From positions 310,001 through 374,000 of the forward strand of contig CAWIWC010000005.1 of NCBI GenBank assembly GCA_963839745.1: a stretch of DNA of 64,000 nt, written 5' to 3'. Numbering within the stretch: the first letter of the stretch is position 1; each line of letters opens with the position of its first letter. Source of the DNA: JAIBJN01 sp963839745. Lineage in GTDB: Bacteria > Actinomycetota > Thermoleophilia > Gaiellales > Gaiellaceae. Shown here one piece after another: positions 8,192 to 17,296 of the stretch. The notes under the pieces are model-generated. The model had not been told where the DNA came from. It saw only the letters and a program-made list of their open reading frames with translations, and ran no database searches. Both the position numbers and the translations under genes were made by a program.

Positions 8192-9296
8192 GTGCCTGAC
8201 GTCATCATCTTCGGCGACACTGTCCGGTCGCCCGAGCTGCGCCACGAGGTTCCGATCACGGTTCCCGACCCGTTCGTCTACGTCGAGCAGCAACGGGACA
8301 CGGACGGTATTCGTCGGCTCGCTCGAGATCCCGCGCCTGCAGGACATGGCCGGGCTCGAGGTCGTTCCGCTGGAAGAGCTCGGGCTCGACGAGCTCGTCG
8401 AGCAGGGCTACTCGTGGCACGACATGACGCCCCAGCTCGTCCTCCGTGCGTGCCTCGCGTCCAACGTGGACTCGGCTGTGACGCCGCGGGACTTCCCGCT
8501 CGGGCTCGCCGACTTCCTCCGCGCCAACGAGATCGAGATCGAGGCGCGCGGCGAGCTCTTCGACGAGCGCCGCCGGGTGAAGACCGCGGCCGAGCTCGAC
8601 GGCATCCGGCGCTGCCAGCGTGCCTCCGAGCGCGCGATGGCCGCGATCCGTGAGCGGCTTCGGGGCGGCGGCCCGGTGACCTGCGAGGACCTGCAGACCG
8701 ACGCCATGCGGGTGTTCAGCGAGGAAGGCGTGCTCGTGGACGACGTGGTCCTGGTTTCCGCAGGCGCGCAGACGACGGTCGGGCACGAGCCCGGCCACGG
8801 CCCGATCGGAGAGCACGAGCCGATCGTCGTCGATCTCTTCCCCCGGGATCCCGCCTCCGGGTGCTACTCGGACATGACGCGGACGTTTTGCCTCGGCGAG
8901 CCGCCGGAAGAGCTCGTTCGCTATCACGAGCTCGTGCGCGAGGCACTCGACCTCGCGTACGCGACCATCCGGCCCGGCATCACTGGCTCCGAGGCGCACC
9001 GCGCCGTCTGCGAGCTCTTCGAGAAGCACGGCTACCAGACGCAGCTTTCGAAGCAGCCGGGCGAGGTGCTCGAGGAGGGCTTCTTCCACAGCCTCGGCCA
9101 CGGCGTCGGGCTCGAGGTGCACGAGCTGCCGTCCCTCGGCAGGGTCGGCGAGGAGATCGTCGCCGGCGACGTCCTCGCGGTCGAGCCGGGCCTCTACCGC
9201 AAGGGCTTCGGCGGCTGCCGCCTCGAAGACCTCGTGCTCGTCACGGACGGCGGCTGCGAGGTCCTGACGGACTTCCCGTACGACCTGACGCCCTAG
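8192..9296 (+). CDS. M24 metallopeptidase (Xaa-Pro aminopeptidase-like), frameshifted
   Basis: The product would be about 367 residues. The C-terminal pita-bread domain keeps five metal ligands: VVDLFPRD, YSDMTRTF, SLGHGVGLEVHE, AVEPGLY and CRLEDLV. The N-terminal part (VPDVIIFGDTVRSPELRHEV through VYVEQ) is in one frame, and the rest from RTVFVGSLEIPRL is in the next. One extra base near 8291 (GAGCAGCAACGGG) explains the shift. This is either a sequence error or a recent inactivation; the rest of the protein looks intact. GTG 8192 is taken as the start because the N-terminus aligns with the family from there. Confidence 0.8.
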
Positions 9297-9362
9297 CCCG
9301 GCGCCCTTTCCCCCGAGCTGCTCCCGTGCCAGAATGGGCCGCTCGCCCGCGGGCGGGCGTCG

Positions 9363-10592
9363 ATGGTCCCGCGCCACAAGATCGACATCTCCGCGGCGGA
9401 CCTCCTGTTCGCGCTGCTCGCCTGCCTGACCGCGCGGTCGAACGCCCGCGATGAGCGGGCCGCGCTCGACGCTCTCGGGATCGGCGAAGAGGAAGGCCTC
9501 GCCTGCCTCTCGGTGCGCTCCGGGCTCGATCTCCTTCTCGAGGCACTCGCTCTGCCGACGGGCTCGGAGGTCGTGGTCTCGGCGGTCACGCATCTCGACA
9601 TGGCGCGGATCCTCGAGCGGCACGGGATCGTGCCCGTTCCGGTCGATCTCGACCCGGCCACGCTGGAGCCGCGACACGACCTGCTCGAGCTCGCGGTCAC
9701 CCAACGGACGCGCGCCGTCCTCGTTGCGCACCTCTTCGGGAGCACGGTGCCCCTCCGGCGGATCGCGGCGGTCGCTCGCCGGCACGGCCTCCTGGTCGTG
9801 GAGGACTGCGCCCAGAGCCTCGGGGCGAGCCCGCGTGGCGGGGATCGCCTCGCCGGCGTCTCGATGTTCAGCCTCGGGCCGATCAAGACCGCCACCGCTC
9901 TCGGCGGGGCGGTTCTTCGCGTCGGCGACCCCGAGCTCCTCGGGCGGATGCGCGCGCTCCAGTCCGCCTGGCCGACGCAGAGGCGCTCGGCGTATGCCGC
10001 GCGCGTGGCCAGATTCGCCGGCCTGGCCGTCGTTGCGCGACCCGTCGTCTACGGCGCCCTCGCGCGGCTCGTCGACCTCGATCGGCTCGTCGCCGGCTCC
10101 GTCCGTGGATTCCCGGGCGCGGACGACGACCTCTTCCAGCGGCTTCGCGCCCGCCCGTCGACACCGCTTCTGGCGACGATGGGGCGCAGGCTCCGCACGC
10201 TCGACCTCGGGAGGATCGCCGCTCGGTCTCGGGCGGGCGAGGAGCTCGCCGCTCTCCTCACGCCGCGCCTGGCACGTCCTGGCGCAGGCGCCGATCGGCA
10301 GACGCACTGGGTGTTCCCCGTCGTCGCACCGGATCCCAAGGCGTTCGTCGCGGCGCTCAGGGGCGCAGGCTTCGACGCTGCCCCGGGCACGACCTCGATC
10401 GGCGTCCTCCCGGCGCCGCCGGACCGGCCGGAGCTCGAGCCGCACCAGGCGCGGAGGCTGATGCGAGGCGTCGTCTTCCTGCCCGCGTACCCCGAGCTGA
10501 GCGGGCGCAGGCGGCGGAGGCTCGCCGAGGCCGCGAACGCCGCGCTCGACGAGACGGAAGCACGGGAGCTGGGCGTCCCTGCGCTTCACTAG
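9363..10592 (+). CDS. DegT/DnrJ/EryC1/StrS-type PLP aminotransferase
   Basis: This 409-residue fold-type I PLP protein has the sugar-aminotransferase motifs LVVEDCAQSLGASPRG and SMFSLGPIKTATALGGAV; the lysine in GPIKT is the probable Schiff-base residue. Family members transaminate nucleotide-linked keto-sugars, often for cell-envelope glycans. The C-terminal half is more divergent than usual, and there is no nucleotide-sugar gene nearby, so the substrate is open. ATG 9363 is 66 bp after the M24 gene. Its end overlaps the proposed CTG start of the next gene. Confidence 0.75.
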   Translation: MVPRHKIDISAADLLFALLACLTARSNARDERAALDALGIGEEEGLACLSVRSGLDLLLEALALPTGSEVVVSAVTHLDMARILERHGIVPVPVDLDPATLEPRHDLLELAVTQRTRAVLVAHLFGSTVPLRRIAAVARRHGLLVVEDCAQSLGASPRGGDRLAGVSMFSLGPIKTATALGGAVLRVGDPELLGRMRALQSAWPTQRRSAYAARVARFAGLAVVARPVVYGALARLVDLDRLVAGSVRGFPGADDDLFQRLRARPSTPLLATMGRRLRTLDLGRIAARSRAGEELAALLTPRLARPGAGADRQTHWVFPVVAPDPKAFVAALRGAGFDAAPGTTSIGVLPAPPDRPELEPHQARRLMRGVVFLPAYPELSGRRRRRLAEAANAALDETEARELGVPALH

Positions 10593-12078
10593 CCGCACCG
10601 AGACGTTCGAGGCCCTGCGCACCGGGACGTTCGACCTGCTTGTGATCGGCGCCGGCATCGTGGGCAGTCGAATCGCCTACGAGGCCGCCGGCGCCGGGCT
10701 GCGTGTCGCGCTCGTGGATGCCGGCGACTTCGGCGGTGCCACGTCCAGCGCCTCGTCGAAGCTCGTCCACGGCGGGCTGCGTTACCTCTCCACCGGCCAA
10801 CTCGGGCTCGTCCGCACTGCGCTCGCCGAGCGGCGGGTGCTCGAGCGGCGCGTCGCGCCGCACCTGGTGACCCCGCTCCCGCTGGTGGTCGCGGTGCCCG
10901 AGAGGGTGAGCCGTCGGCGTGTCGCCTTCGGCGCCCGCCTGTACGCCGCACTGTCGGGCTTCCGCGACCCGCCGGGCCGCCTCCTCCGCAGTGACGAGGC
11001 GCGCTCGCTCGCCCCATACCTACGCTGCGACCTGCCGCAGTCGTGCCTCCTGCTCCACGAGGCCACGACGCACGACGGCCGCCTGACGCTCGCCACGGTG
11101 ACTGCGGCTGCCCGGCGGGGCGCGATCGTCGCCAATCACACCCGCGTCGTGGCGCTCGAGCTCGTGCGCGAACGGGCTGCGGGCGCGGTGCTCCAGGGTC
11201 GGCCCGGCGAGGGCCTCGTCACGCTGCGCTTCCGCGCGGCCGTCAACGCGACCGGCCCGTGGGTCGACCGTGTACGGGGGCTCGAAGATCCGCGGGCGCG
11301 CCCGTCCGTGCGGCTCTCGAAGGGCGTCCATGCCGTGCTCCGTGCGGACGCGGGCTGGCGTGCAGCGCTGGCTCTGTGGGACGAGGGGCGGAGCATCGTG
11401 GTCGTGCCCTGGCAGGGGCTCCTGCTCGTCGGCGCGACGGACGGGCCCTTCGAGGGCGACCCGGGTGACGTCCGCGCCGGCGAAGACGACGTGGCGGAGG
11501 CGCTGGCGGCCGCGCGCGAGCTCCTGCCGGCGGACGTCCTGTCACCGGAGCGCGTGCTCTCCTCCTTCGCCGGCCTGCGTGTCCTGCCGCCGGGAGACGG
11601 TCGCACGTCGCGCGCCCCGCGCAGCCACGTCGTGAGCGTGGGCCCGACCGGCCTGGTCTCGGTGGCGGGCGGGAAGCTCACGACCCACAGGCGCATCGCC
11701 GTCGACGCCCTCCGGCGCCTTCCGCCGGAGGTCCGGCCGCGCACGCTCCGGCCGAGCGCCTGCGCGCTCACGGAGGCGGCGGCCGGGAGCGCGGCGCTGC
11801 CCGACGACCCCGAGCTTCGCTCGCACCTGCTCGGCCTCTACGGGAGCGAGGCGCCGGCGCTCGCCGGGCAAGGGTCGGCCCCGGACGCCTTCGAGCGCAT
11901 CCACCCGGACGGGCCCGACGTCTGGGCGCAGGCGTACCGAGCCGTCGAGCGCGAGTGGGCGCTGACGCCGGAGGACGTCGCGTGCCGCCGGACGACGCTT
12001 GCCGTCCGCGGGCTCTTCGACGATCGTGTGCGGGCGCGGCTGGCCGCCCTCACCGAGCAGGCAACGGCCCGGGTCTAG
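10579..12078 (+). CDS. glpD: FAD-dependent glycerol-3-phosphate dehydrogenase-like protein, probable CTG start
   Basis: This protein of about 499 residues has an N-terminal Rossmann motif (FDLLVIGAGIVGSRIAYEAA), the GlpD-like segments GATSSASSKLVHGGLRYL and MPSAC-free C-terminal region, plus a DAO_C-like end (DVWAQAYRAVEREWALTPED). It would oxidise sn-glycerol 3-phosphate to dihydroxyacetone phosphate at the membrane. The conventional GTG at 10642 falls inside the first beta strand, and no ATG, GTG or TTG exists between the upstream stop at 10498 and there. CTG 10579, overlapping the previous gene by 14 bp, restores the normal N-terminus; CTG 10615 is an alternative. Confidence 0.82.
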   Translation: MRFTSRTETFEALRTGTFDLLVIGAGIVGSRIAYEAAGAGLRVALVDAGDFGGATSSASSKLVHGGLRYLSTGQLGLVRTALAERRVLERRVAPHLVTPLPLVVAVPERVSRRRVAFGARLYAALSGFRDPPGRLLRSDEARSLAPYLRCDLPQSCLLLHEATTHDGRLTLATVTAAARRGAIVANHTRVVALELVRERAAGAVLQGRPGEGLVTLRFRAAVNATGPWVDRVRGLEDPRARPSVRLSKGVHAVLRADAGWRAALALWDEGRSIVVVPWQGLLLVGATDGPFEGDPGDVRAGEDDVAEALAAARELLPADVLSPERVLSSFAGLRVLPPGDGRTSRAPRSHVVSVGPTGLVSVAGGKLTTHRRIAVDALRRLPPEVRPRTLRPSACALTEAAAGSAALPDDPELRSHLLGLYGSEAPALAGQGSAPDAFERIHPDGPDVWAQAYRAVEREWALTPEDVACRRTTLAVRGLFDDRVRARLAALTEQATARV

Positions 12079-12383
12079 TCGAAGTCGAGCAGATCCTCGA
12101 AGAAGCTGCGCTTCCTGCGCTTCCCGCGCGGCTCGTCCTCGTGGCGTTCGCGCTCGGCCGTCGCCGACTTGGCCGGACCGCGCCGACCTTCGACCTCGGC
12201 GAAGAAGTCCTCGTCGGGATCGCCCGCGCTCATGCTGCGCTCGCGGACGAGGATCTTGTCCAGCTCGCCCCGGTCGAGCCAGATGCCGCGGCACTCGGGG
12301 CAGGCGTCGATGAGGATCTCGCTCCGCTCCACCTCGACGAGGCGGGAGTTGCAGTTGGGGCAGCGCATCGGCTCGCGCGTCAC
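12075..12383 (-). CDS. TFIIB-type zinc ribbon protein
   Basis: This 102-residue protein has a zf-TFIIB zinc ribbon at the N-terminus (MRCPNCNSRL and ACPECRGIWLDRGEL), followed by a charged tail rich in Arg, Lys, Asp and Glu ending in SFFEDLLDFD. The family is common in bacteria and has no settled function. GTG 12383 overlaps the M16 peptidase stop as GTGA; ATG 12368 is an alternative. It is the third gene of a thioesterase-peptidase-ribbon operon and converges with the GlpD-like gene with overlapping stops. Confidence 0.85.
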   Translation of the reverse strand: MTREPMRCPNCNSRLVEVERSEILIDACPECRGIWLDRGELDKILVRERSMSAGDPDEDFFAEVEGRRGPAKSATAERERHEDEPRGKRRKRSFFEDLLDFD

Positions 12384-13663
12384 GCGGCGACCTCCAGCTC
12401 GAGGAGCTTCTGGAAGCGATCCGGCTCGTCGAAGGGCCCGATGAGCGCGAGGTTGAGCCGATCCTGGCGCACGATGTCCTGGGCGACGCGGTGCACGTCC
12501 TCGACGGTGACCTTGTCGAGCGCCGCGAGCACCTCGTCCGGCTCCCGCAGCTTGCCCTCGAGCACCTCGTCGCGCAGCGCGAAGGCGATCATCCCCTTCG
12601 GGTCCTCCAGCGAGAGCACGAGGCGGCCCTTGGCGAAGTTGCGCGCCTTCTCGAGCTCGTCCCGCTCGAGCGGCTCCGCGGCGATGCGGCCGAACTCGCC
12701 GACGATCGTGGCGACGGCGTCGTCGATCCGGTTGATGTCGACGCCGCCCTGCGCGAAGAGCGTCCCGGCGTCTGTATAGGCCTGGTTGTAGCCGTAGATG
12801 TAGTAGGCGAGGCCGCGCCGCTCCCGCACCTCCGTGAAGAGCCGCGACGACATCCCGCCGCCGAGAGCGGTGGCGAGGAGCATGAGCGAGTACCGGTCGG
12901 GATGGCCGATCGGATAGCTGTGCACGCCCATGCGAACGTGCGCCTGGTCGGAGGTCTTCGTGTGGATCTTGACCCGCGGCGCATCCTGCTCCCAGGCGAC
13001 GGGGTCGGGGGAGCCGGTCGCGCCGTTCGGCACGTCGCCGAGCAGCGCGGAGACACGGTCGACCGCGTCGCTCCCCACCGCGCCCGAGACGCCTGCGACC
13101 ATGCGAGGGCCGCGGTACCACCGGTCGAGGTAGCCGAGGAAGGTCTCGCGCGTGGCCGCGCGCACCGTGTCCTTCGTGCCGATGATGTCCCAGCCGAGCG
13201 GCTGGTCGCCGTAGAGGAGGTCGTCGTACACGCCGTCGACGTAGTCGCGGGGCGTGTCGTAGTACATGTTCATCTCCTCGACGATCACGCCCTTCTCGCG
13301 CTCGATCTCCTCGGCCTCGAACTTCGAGTGGCGGAGCATGTCGACGAGGACGTCGAGAGCAGTGTCGCGGTGCTCGGCCGCGCACTTGACGTAGTAGCCC
13401 GTGTACTCCTTGCCGGTGAACGCGTTGAACTCACCGCCGATCGAGTCGATCTCGCCGGCGATGTCCCGCGCGGAGGGCCGGTTCTCGGTCCCCTTGAAGA
13501 ACATGTGCTCGGCGAAGTGCGCGATCCCGTTCGTGTCGCGCGTCTCGTAGCGCGAGCCGGCCGCGACCATGACGAAGCACGCGACGGACTTGGCGCTCGG
13601 CATGTCGGCCGTCACGACGCGCAGGCCGTTCGGGAGGGTGGTCTTGGAGAACGCGTTCGGCAT
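12380..13663 (-). CDS. M16 family zinc peptidase
   Basis: This 427-residue protein has the inverted zinc motif HFAEH (in NGIAHFAEHMFFKGT, about residues 48-52) and the downstream glutamate region REKGVIVEEMNMY. It also has the second-domain substrate loop AMFSR-like segment GGGMSSRLFTEVRERRGLAYYIYGY. M16 (PqqL/insulinase-like) proteins cleave peptides or small proteins. One-base overlap with the upstream thioesterase stop (TGATG) shows coupling. Some bacterial M16 proteins work as heterodimers with an inactive partner; only one is present here, so a homodimer of the processing-peptidase type is likely. Confidence 0.92.
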   Translation of the reverse strand: MPNAFSKTTLPNGLRVVTADMPSAKSVACFVMVAAGSRYETRDTNGIAHFAEHMFFKGTENRPSARDIAGEIDSIGGEFNAFTGKEYTGYYVKCAAEHRDTALDVLVDMLRHSKFEAEEIEREKGVIVEEMNMYYDTPRDYVDGVYDDLLYGDQPLGWDIIGTKDTVRAATRETFLGYLDRWYRGPRMVAGVSGAVGSDAVDRVSALLGDVPNGATGSPDPVAWEQDAPRVKIHTKTSDQAHVRMGVHSYPIGHPDRYSLMLLATALGGGMSSRLFTEVRERRGLAYYIYGYNQAYTDAGTLFAQGGVDINRIDDAVATIVGEFGRIAAEPLERDELEKARNFAKGRLVLSLEDPKGMIAFALRDEVLEGKLREPDEVLAALDKVTVEDVHRVAQDIVRQDRLNLALIGPFDEPDRFQKLLELEVAA

Positions 13664-14094
13664 CAGGTAGCCACAGAGCTCCTCTCTTCATAGGCGTCGA
13701 GACGGGTGCGCCAGTCCTCCGGCACCGCCATTGCGGCGCCCGCCTCGTAGTCGTAGGCGACGAGGACGGACGTGGCCTCGAGGACCAGGCGTCCGTCGCC
13801 GCCGCGAATCTCGTGCTCCATCTGGAAGCTCTTCGTCCCGATGCGCGTGACGCGTGCGCCGATCTCGAGCCTCTCCGGGAAGCGCGCGGGCGAGCGGAAG
13901 TCGACCGCGATGTGGGCGAGGATGAGGGAGAGCTCGTACGCAAACTGCGGGCCGAGCACGTCGATCAGGTACGCGATCCGGGCCGTTTCCAGATACGTCA
14001 GGTAGACCGCGTTGTTGACGTGGTCGGCCGCGTCGACGTCCCGGAACTCGACGTCGCGCGCGTGAATGAAGCGGTAGCCCTCCATCTCCCGCAT
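13663..14094 (-). CDS. Acyl-CoA thioesterase (hotdog fold)
   Basis: This 143-residue hotdog protein has the 4-hydroxybenzoyl-CoA thioesterase/YbgC signature VEFRDVDAADHVNNAVYLTYLETAR. The usual catalytic aspartate lies in the D-x-D-x3-H-x-N segment. It would hydrolyse short or aromatic acyl-CoA thioesters. ATG 14094 is used; ATG 14085 is possible. It is the first gene of the operon and is divergent from the SIS gene with only an 18-bp gap, so their promoters must overlap or lie inside the opposite genes. Confidence 0.88.
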   Translation of the reverse strand: MREMEGYRFIHARDVEFRDVDAADHVNNAVYLTYLETARIAYLIDVLGPQFAYELSLILAHIAVDFRSPARFPERLEIGARVTRIGTKSFQMEHEIRGGDGRLVLEATSVLVAYDYEAGAAMAVPEDWRTRLDAYEERSSVAT

Positions 14095-14112
14095 GGTACT
14101 TTCGCGGCTCCG

Positions 14113-14982
14113 GTGCCCGGCGACCACACCCGAAAGGCCATTTATGCGCAGCCCGAGTGGCTCCGCGGCGTGCCCGAGCGCGTGGGCGACAGGAGGCTTC
14201 CCGATGGCCTCGCCGTCTTCACCGGCTGCGGGACGTCGTTTCATGCCGCACAAACGGGGGGCGAGGCGATGCAGTCGCTCGAGGCCGTGCTCGACCCACC
14301 GGACGCCGACCTCCTCGTCGTCATCAGCCACGAGGGCGGGACGGCGCTCGCGGTCGAGGCCGTGCGCGCCTTCTCCGGGCCCACCTGGCTGATCACGGGG
14401 AAGGAGGAGAGCACGCTCGCCGGCCTCGCCGACGAGGTGCTCGTCGTCACGCCCGAGATCGAGGAGTCCTACTGCCACACGGCGAGCTACACCGCCGCGG
14501 TGGCCGCGCTCGCCGCTCTGCGGGGCGAGGACGTCAGCGGACTGCCCGCCGCGGTCGAGCGCGTACTGGAGGAGGAGCCGCTCGAGCTCTTCGAGGGCGA
14601 GAGGGTCGCCGTGGTCGGCGCCGGCAAGGACTGGCCGACCGCCCAGGAGGCCGTGCTGAAGCTGCGCGAGGGCGCCCGCCTCGCCGCCGAGGCGCACCAC
14701 ACGGAGCAGATCCTGCACGGCTACTTCGCCGCCATCGACGAGACCGTCCGCGTCTTCGTCCTCGAGGGCGAGGGCCGCGCTGCCGAGCGGGCCGCGGACG
14801 TCGTGAAGGCGCTCGGCGAGATCGGCGCGGAGACGACGCTCGTCCCCACCGAGCACCCGGTGGTGGACATCGTGCGCTTCCAGCTGCTCACCCTCGCGAT
14901 GGCGGAGAAGAAGGGCATCAACCCGGACAAGATCCGCTGGGACGAGCCGCGCTGGGACGCGGCTCGGCAGTCGTACAGCTGA
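14113..14982 (+). CDS. SIS-domain sugar isomerase-like protein (GlmS C-half type)
   Basis: This 289-residue protein has two SIS domains and no N-terminal glutaminase. The first domain has GCGTSFHAAQTGGEAMQSLE and VVISHEGGTALAVEA; the second has VGAGKDWPTAQEAVLKLREG and AEAHHTEQILHGYF. It resembles the isomerase half of GlmS and AgaS-like deaminase/isomerases. It may act on a sugar phosphate, but ammonia or glutamine use is unproven. GTG 14113 is the first start after the divergent gene. Confidence 0.8.
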   Translation: MPGDHTRKAIYAQPEWLRGVPERVGDRRLPDGLAVFTGCGTSFHAAQTGGEAMQSLEAVLDPPDADLLVVISHEGGTALAVEAVRAFSGPTWLITGKEESTLAGLADEVLVVTPEIEESYCHTASYTAAVAALAALRGEDVSGLPAAVERVLEEEPLELFEGERVAVVGAGKDWPTAQEAVLKLREGARLAAEAHHTEQILHGYFAAIDETVRVFVLEGEGRAAERAADVVKALGEIGAETTLVPTEHPVVDIVRFQLLTLAMAEKKGINPDKIRWDEPRWDAARQSYS

Positions 14983-14986
14983 CCGG

Positions 14987-16363
14987 CTAGCGCGACAGCA
15001 GCCAGAGCCCGGCGCACGTGTAGGTGACCATCAGCGCCAGCATGGCGTACTGGCTGATGGCCGCCTTGCGCGGTGACTCGAAGAGCTCGACCGCCTTGTC
15101 GTGGGCGAGGACGAGCCCGGCGACGTGACCGATGACGAGCGCCGCCACCTGGACGTACCAGATCGTCTGCGGCGCGAGGACCGTGATGCGCGGCGTGACG
15201 TCGGCCGTCCCGAAGAGGTCCCACCCGAAGCCGAACGGGTCGGAGACGTAGATGGCCAGGTACTGCGACTCGCGCACGAGGAACGAGAAGTAATGCGCGA
15301 CGACGTAGGCGAGCGCGATGGGAACGAGGCTGCCGAGAAACGCATCGGTCAGGTCGCCGCCGTAGTGCACGATCCGCGCTGCGATCCTCACGGCGACGAT
15401 GTAGGCGAGCGCGACGAACCCGACCATGAGCAGGAGGCCCGTGAGCGCGACGAGGCCCCCGACCACGTCGGCAAGCGTCGGCGAGCGCTCGATCACCTCC
15501 CGCGTCAGCTTCGCGCGCACCTCGACCGCCCAGTAGTCGGTCTGGCTGAAGCCGTCGAAGGCGACCGAGCCGAGCATGACCGCGATGAACGCGAGCGTCC
15601 CCGGCCGTGCGTCGAGGTTCGCAAGGCCGGTGAACGGCCAGCGGGCCACCAGGCGCCCGTCTCGTTCGCCGAAGGGCGCGATGCGGGCGAGCAGGCCGAA
15701 GTAGACGGCGAAGCCCTCCCCGTTCTCCGTCCATTCGTCGCGGCCGTACGCGAGCATCGCGAGCCAGGTCACGAGGCTGTAGAGGACGATCGCGACCGCG
15801 ATCGCGCGCGGGTTGCTGTTGTCCCAGTAGGCGAGCTCGAAGGCCGCGAAGGCGAGCAGGAGGGCGGTGCCCGGCCAGCGCCCCCAGCGCTCCGGGTACG
15901 CGAACGGCGTCTCCCAGCGGAGCCCGGTGCGCTCCGAGATCCAGGCGGCGGCGTCGGCGGCCGCTCGCCACGGGCTCAGCACCGACCAGACGTTGCCGAA
16001 CAGGGCGCTGAGCGCCGGGACGCCGAGCCAGAAGTAGACGAAGACGAACCGCGGTGCGAGGTTGTCGTCGGGCGATGTGTCGCCGATTGCGGCCGCGGCG
16101 AAGACCAGGATGAACAGGGCGAACGAGGCGGTGCCGAGGAGGATCCGAAGAGCTCGGCTCCACACGATCGCTTCGAGCCGCGGCACCGGCCGGCCGCGGC
16201 TTGCCTCGGCCAGGAGGGGCCGCTGCCAGAGCGCCCAGAGGGCGAGGAAGGAGGCCACGAGGACGATGGAGGCGCCCCAGTAGAAGAGCCACCCGGGGAC
16301 GGGCAGGTCTCGGACCCCGCCCAGCCCGTGGGCGAGCGGCAGTGCCAGATCAGTCGCCGTCAA
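14987..16363 (-). CDS. Polytopic membrane protein, unknown function
   Basis: This 458-residue protein has roughly ten hydrophobic segments distributed over its whole length (for example GWLFYWGASIVLVASFLALW, FVYFWLGVPALSALFGNVW, and LVIGHVAGLVLAHDKAVELF). Conserved-looking histidines and aromatics occur near the C-terminus (VAHYFSFLVRESQY). It belongs to a widespread actinobacterial membrane family that I recall being annotated after an organophosphate hydrolase, a label I do not trust as a function. It overlaps the upstream cupredoxin-like gene as ATGA, so the two may work together at the membrane, perhaps in metal handling. Confidence 0.65.
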   Translation of the reverse strand: MTATDLALPLAHGLGGVRDLPVPGWLFYWGASIVLVASFLALWALWQRPLLAEASRGRPVPRLEAIVWSRALRILLGTASFALFILVFAAAAIGDTSPDDNLAPRFVFVYFWLGVPALSALFGNVWSVLSPWRAAADAAAWISERTGLRWETPFAYPERWGRWPGTALLLAFAAFELAYWDNSNPRAIAVAIVLYSLVTWLAMLAYGRDEWTENGEGFAVYFGLLARIAPFGERDGRLVARWPFTGLANLDARPGTLAFIAVMLGSVAFDGFSQTDYWAVEVRAKLTREVIERSPTLADVVGGLVALTGLLLMVGFVALAYIVAVRIAARIVHYGGDLTDAFLGSLVPIALAYVVAHYFSFLVRESQYLAIYVSDPFGFGWDLFGTADVTPRITVLAPQTIWYVQVAALVIGHVAGLVLAHDKAVELFESPRKAAISQYAMLALMVTYTCAGLWLLSR

Positions 16364-16923
16364 GGACGAACTTCGAGCTCGGCGATCAGGACGACGCGGT
16401 CCTCCAACTCCGCATCGAATACACCGGGCTGGGTCGCACGGAACTCGATACGCGCCGGCTGCCCGGGTGCGACGTCAGCGAGGAGGTCGTAACCGTGCAG
16501 GTGGACGTGGTCGGAGACGTCGCTGCGGACGATGAAGAGGACCTGGTCGCCTTGCTTGATCTCCGCGTGCTTCACGCCGCCGACGGGCTGTCCGTTCCGC
16601 ACGACGACGACGACGCGCTGCGGCGAGGGCGGTCCGGACTCGGTGGTGGTCGGGTCCTCCTCCGTCGTCGTTTCCTCGGTGGTCGCCTCCTCGGTCGTCG
16701 CCTCGTCGGTGGTAGTCGTCTCGGGCGTCGTTTCCACGGCGGCGGTCGTGTCCGGCGAGTCGTCCTCGTCGCCCGGGCGAAGCACGACGAACAGGACGAT
16801 TGCGAGCGCGGCGACTCCGGCCACGATCGCGCCGACCGCCCAGGGGTTGCGTCCGCCTCCTCCAGTCGGCGGGGACGGCTGACTCGGGGGCCCGGCGGGG
16901 GGTTCCTGCGGCGCTTGGCTCAT
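16360..16923 (-). CDS. Membrane-anchored cupredoxin-like protein
   Basis: This 187-residue protein has a Pro/Gly-rich N-terminus, one membrane helix (about residues 28-47), and a Thr/Glu-repeat linker (about 55-95). A C-terminal beta domain of about 90 residues (VVVVVRNGQPVGGVKHAEIK and SDHVHLHGYDL) resembles cupredoxins. HVHLHG gives possible copper-ligand histidines, and no clear type 1 cysteine is seen. It is probably exported and tethered. It is the first gene of the pair with the membrane protein downstream. Copper binding is inference. Confidence 0.7.
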   Translation of the reverse strand: MSQAPQEPPAGPPSQPSPPTGGGGRNPWAVGAIVAGVAALAIVLFVVLRPGDEDDSPDTTAAVETTPETTTTDEATTEEATTEETTTEEDPTTTESGPPSPQRVVVVVRNGQPVGGVKHAEIKQGDQVLFIVRSDVSDHVHLHGYDLLADVAPGQPARIEFRATQPGVFDAELEDRVVLIAELEVRP

Positions 16924-17011
16924 CTGTCTCCCTCCACGGTCTGGGTTCGCCTCCGCGTCTCGCTCGAGATTGGCGCGAGCGCTCCCGGCGCAATCTTGCC
17001 AGCGCAGCGAT

Positions 17012-17296
17012 CTATCTGACGACGATGCCGCCGTTCTCGGCGGCGCCGGCGAGGAATCCGAGCCAGTCCTGCCAGAGCTTCGTGTCGTCGAGCGTCTTCG
17101 GGTCGGGCGAGGCCTGGGAGAGCGCGTAGTCGACCGCTCCGGCCGGGATCGTTGCTCCCGGCTCGAGGCGGTCGAGGGCCAGCCAGCCGGTCATCCCCTG
17201 CTCGTTCATCTCGGTCGCCAGACGCTCCAGGTCGGCCAGGCCCAGGAAGACGTGGCCGCCCAGGCCGTCGTTCCGCGCCCAGTAGAGACGGAGCAT
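17012..17296 (-). CDS. Small hypothetical protein (94 aa)
   Basis: This 94-residue soluble protein starts MLRLYWARNDGLGGHVFLGL, is rich in Trp and Leu, and has no recognisable motif or signal. ATG 17296 overlaps the last base of the cysteine-desulfurase-like gene stop, so it belongs to the same transcript. The high third-position GC and the overlap argue that it is real. It is the last gene of the five-gene MmsA operon. Confidence 0.6.
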   Translation of the reverse strand: MLRLYWARNDGLGGHVFLGLADLERLATEMNEQGMTGWLALDRLEPGATIPAGAVDYALSQASPDPKTLDDTKLWQDWLGFLAGAAENGGIVVR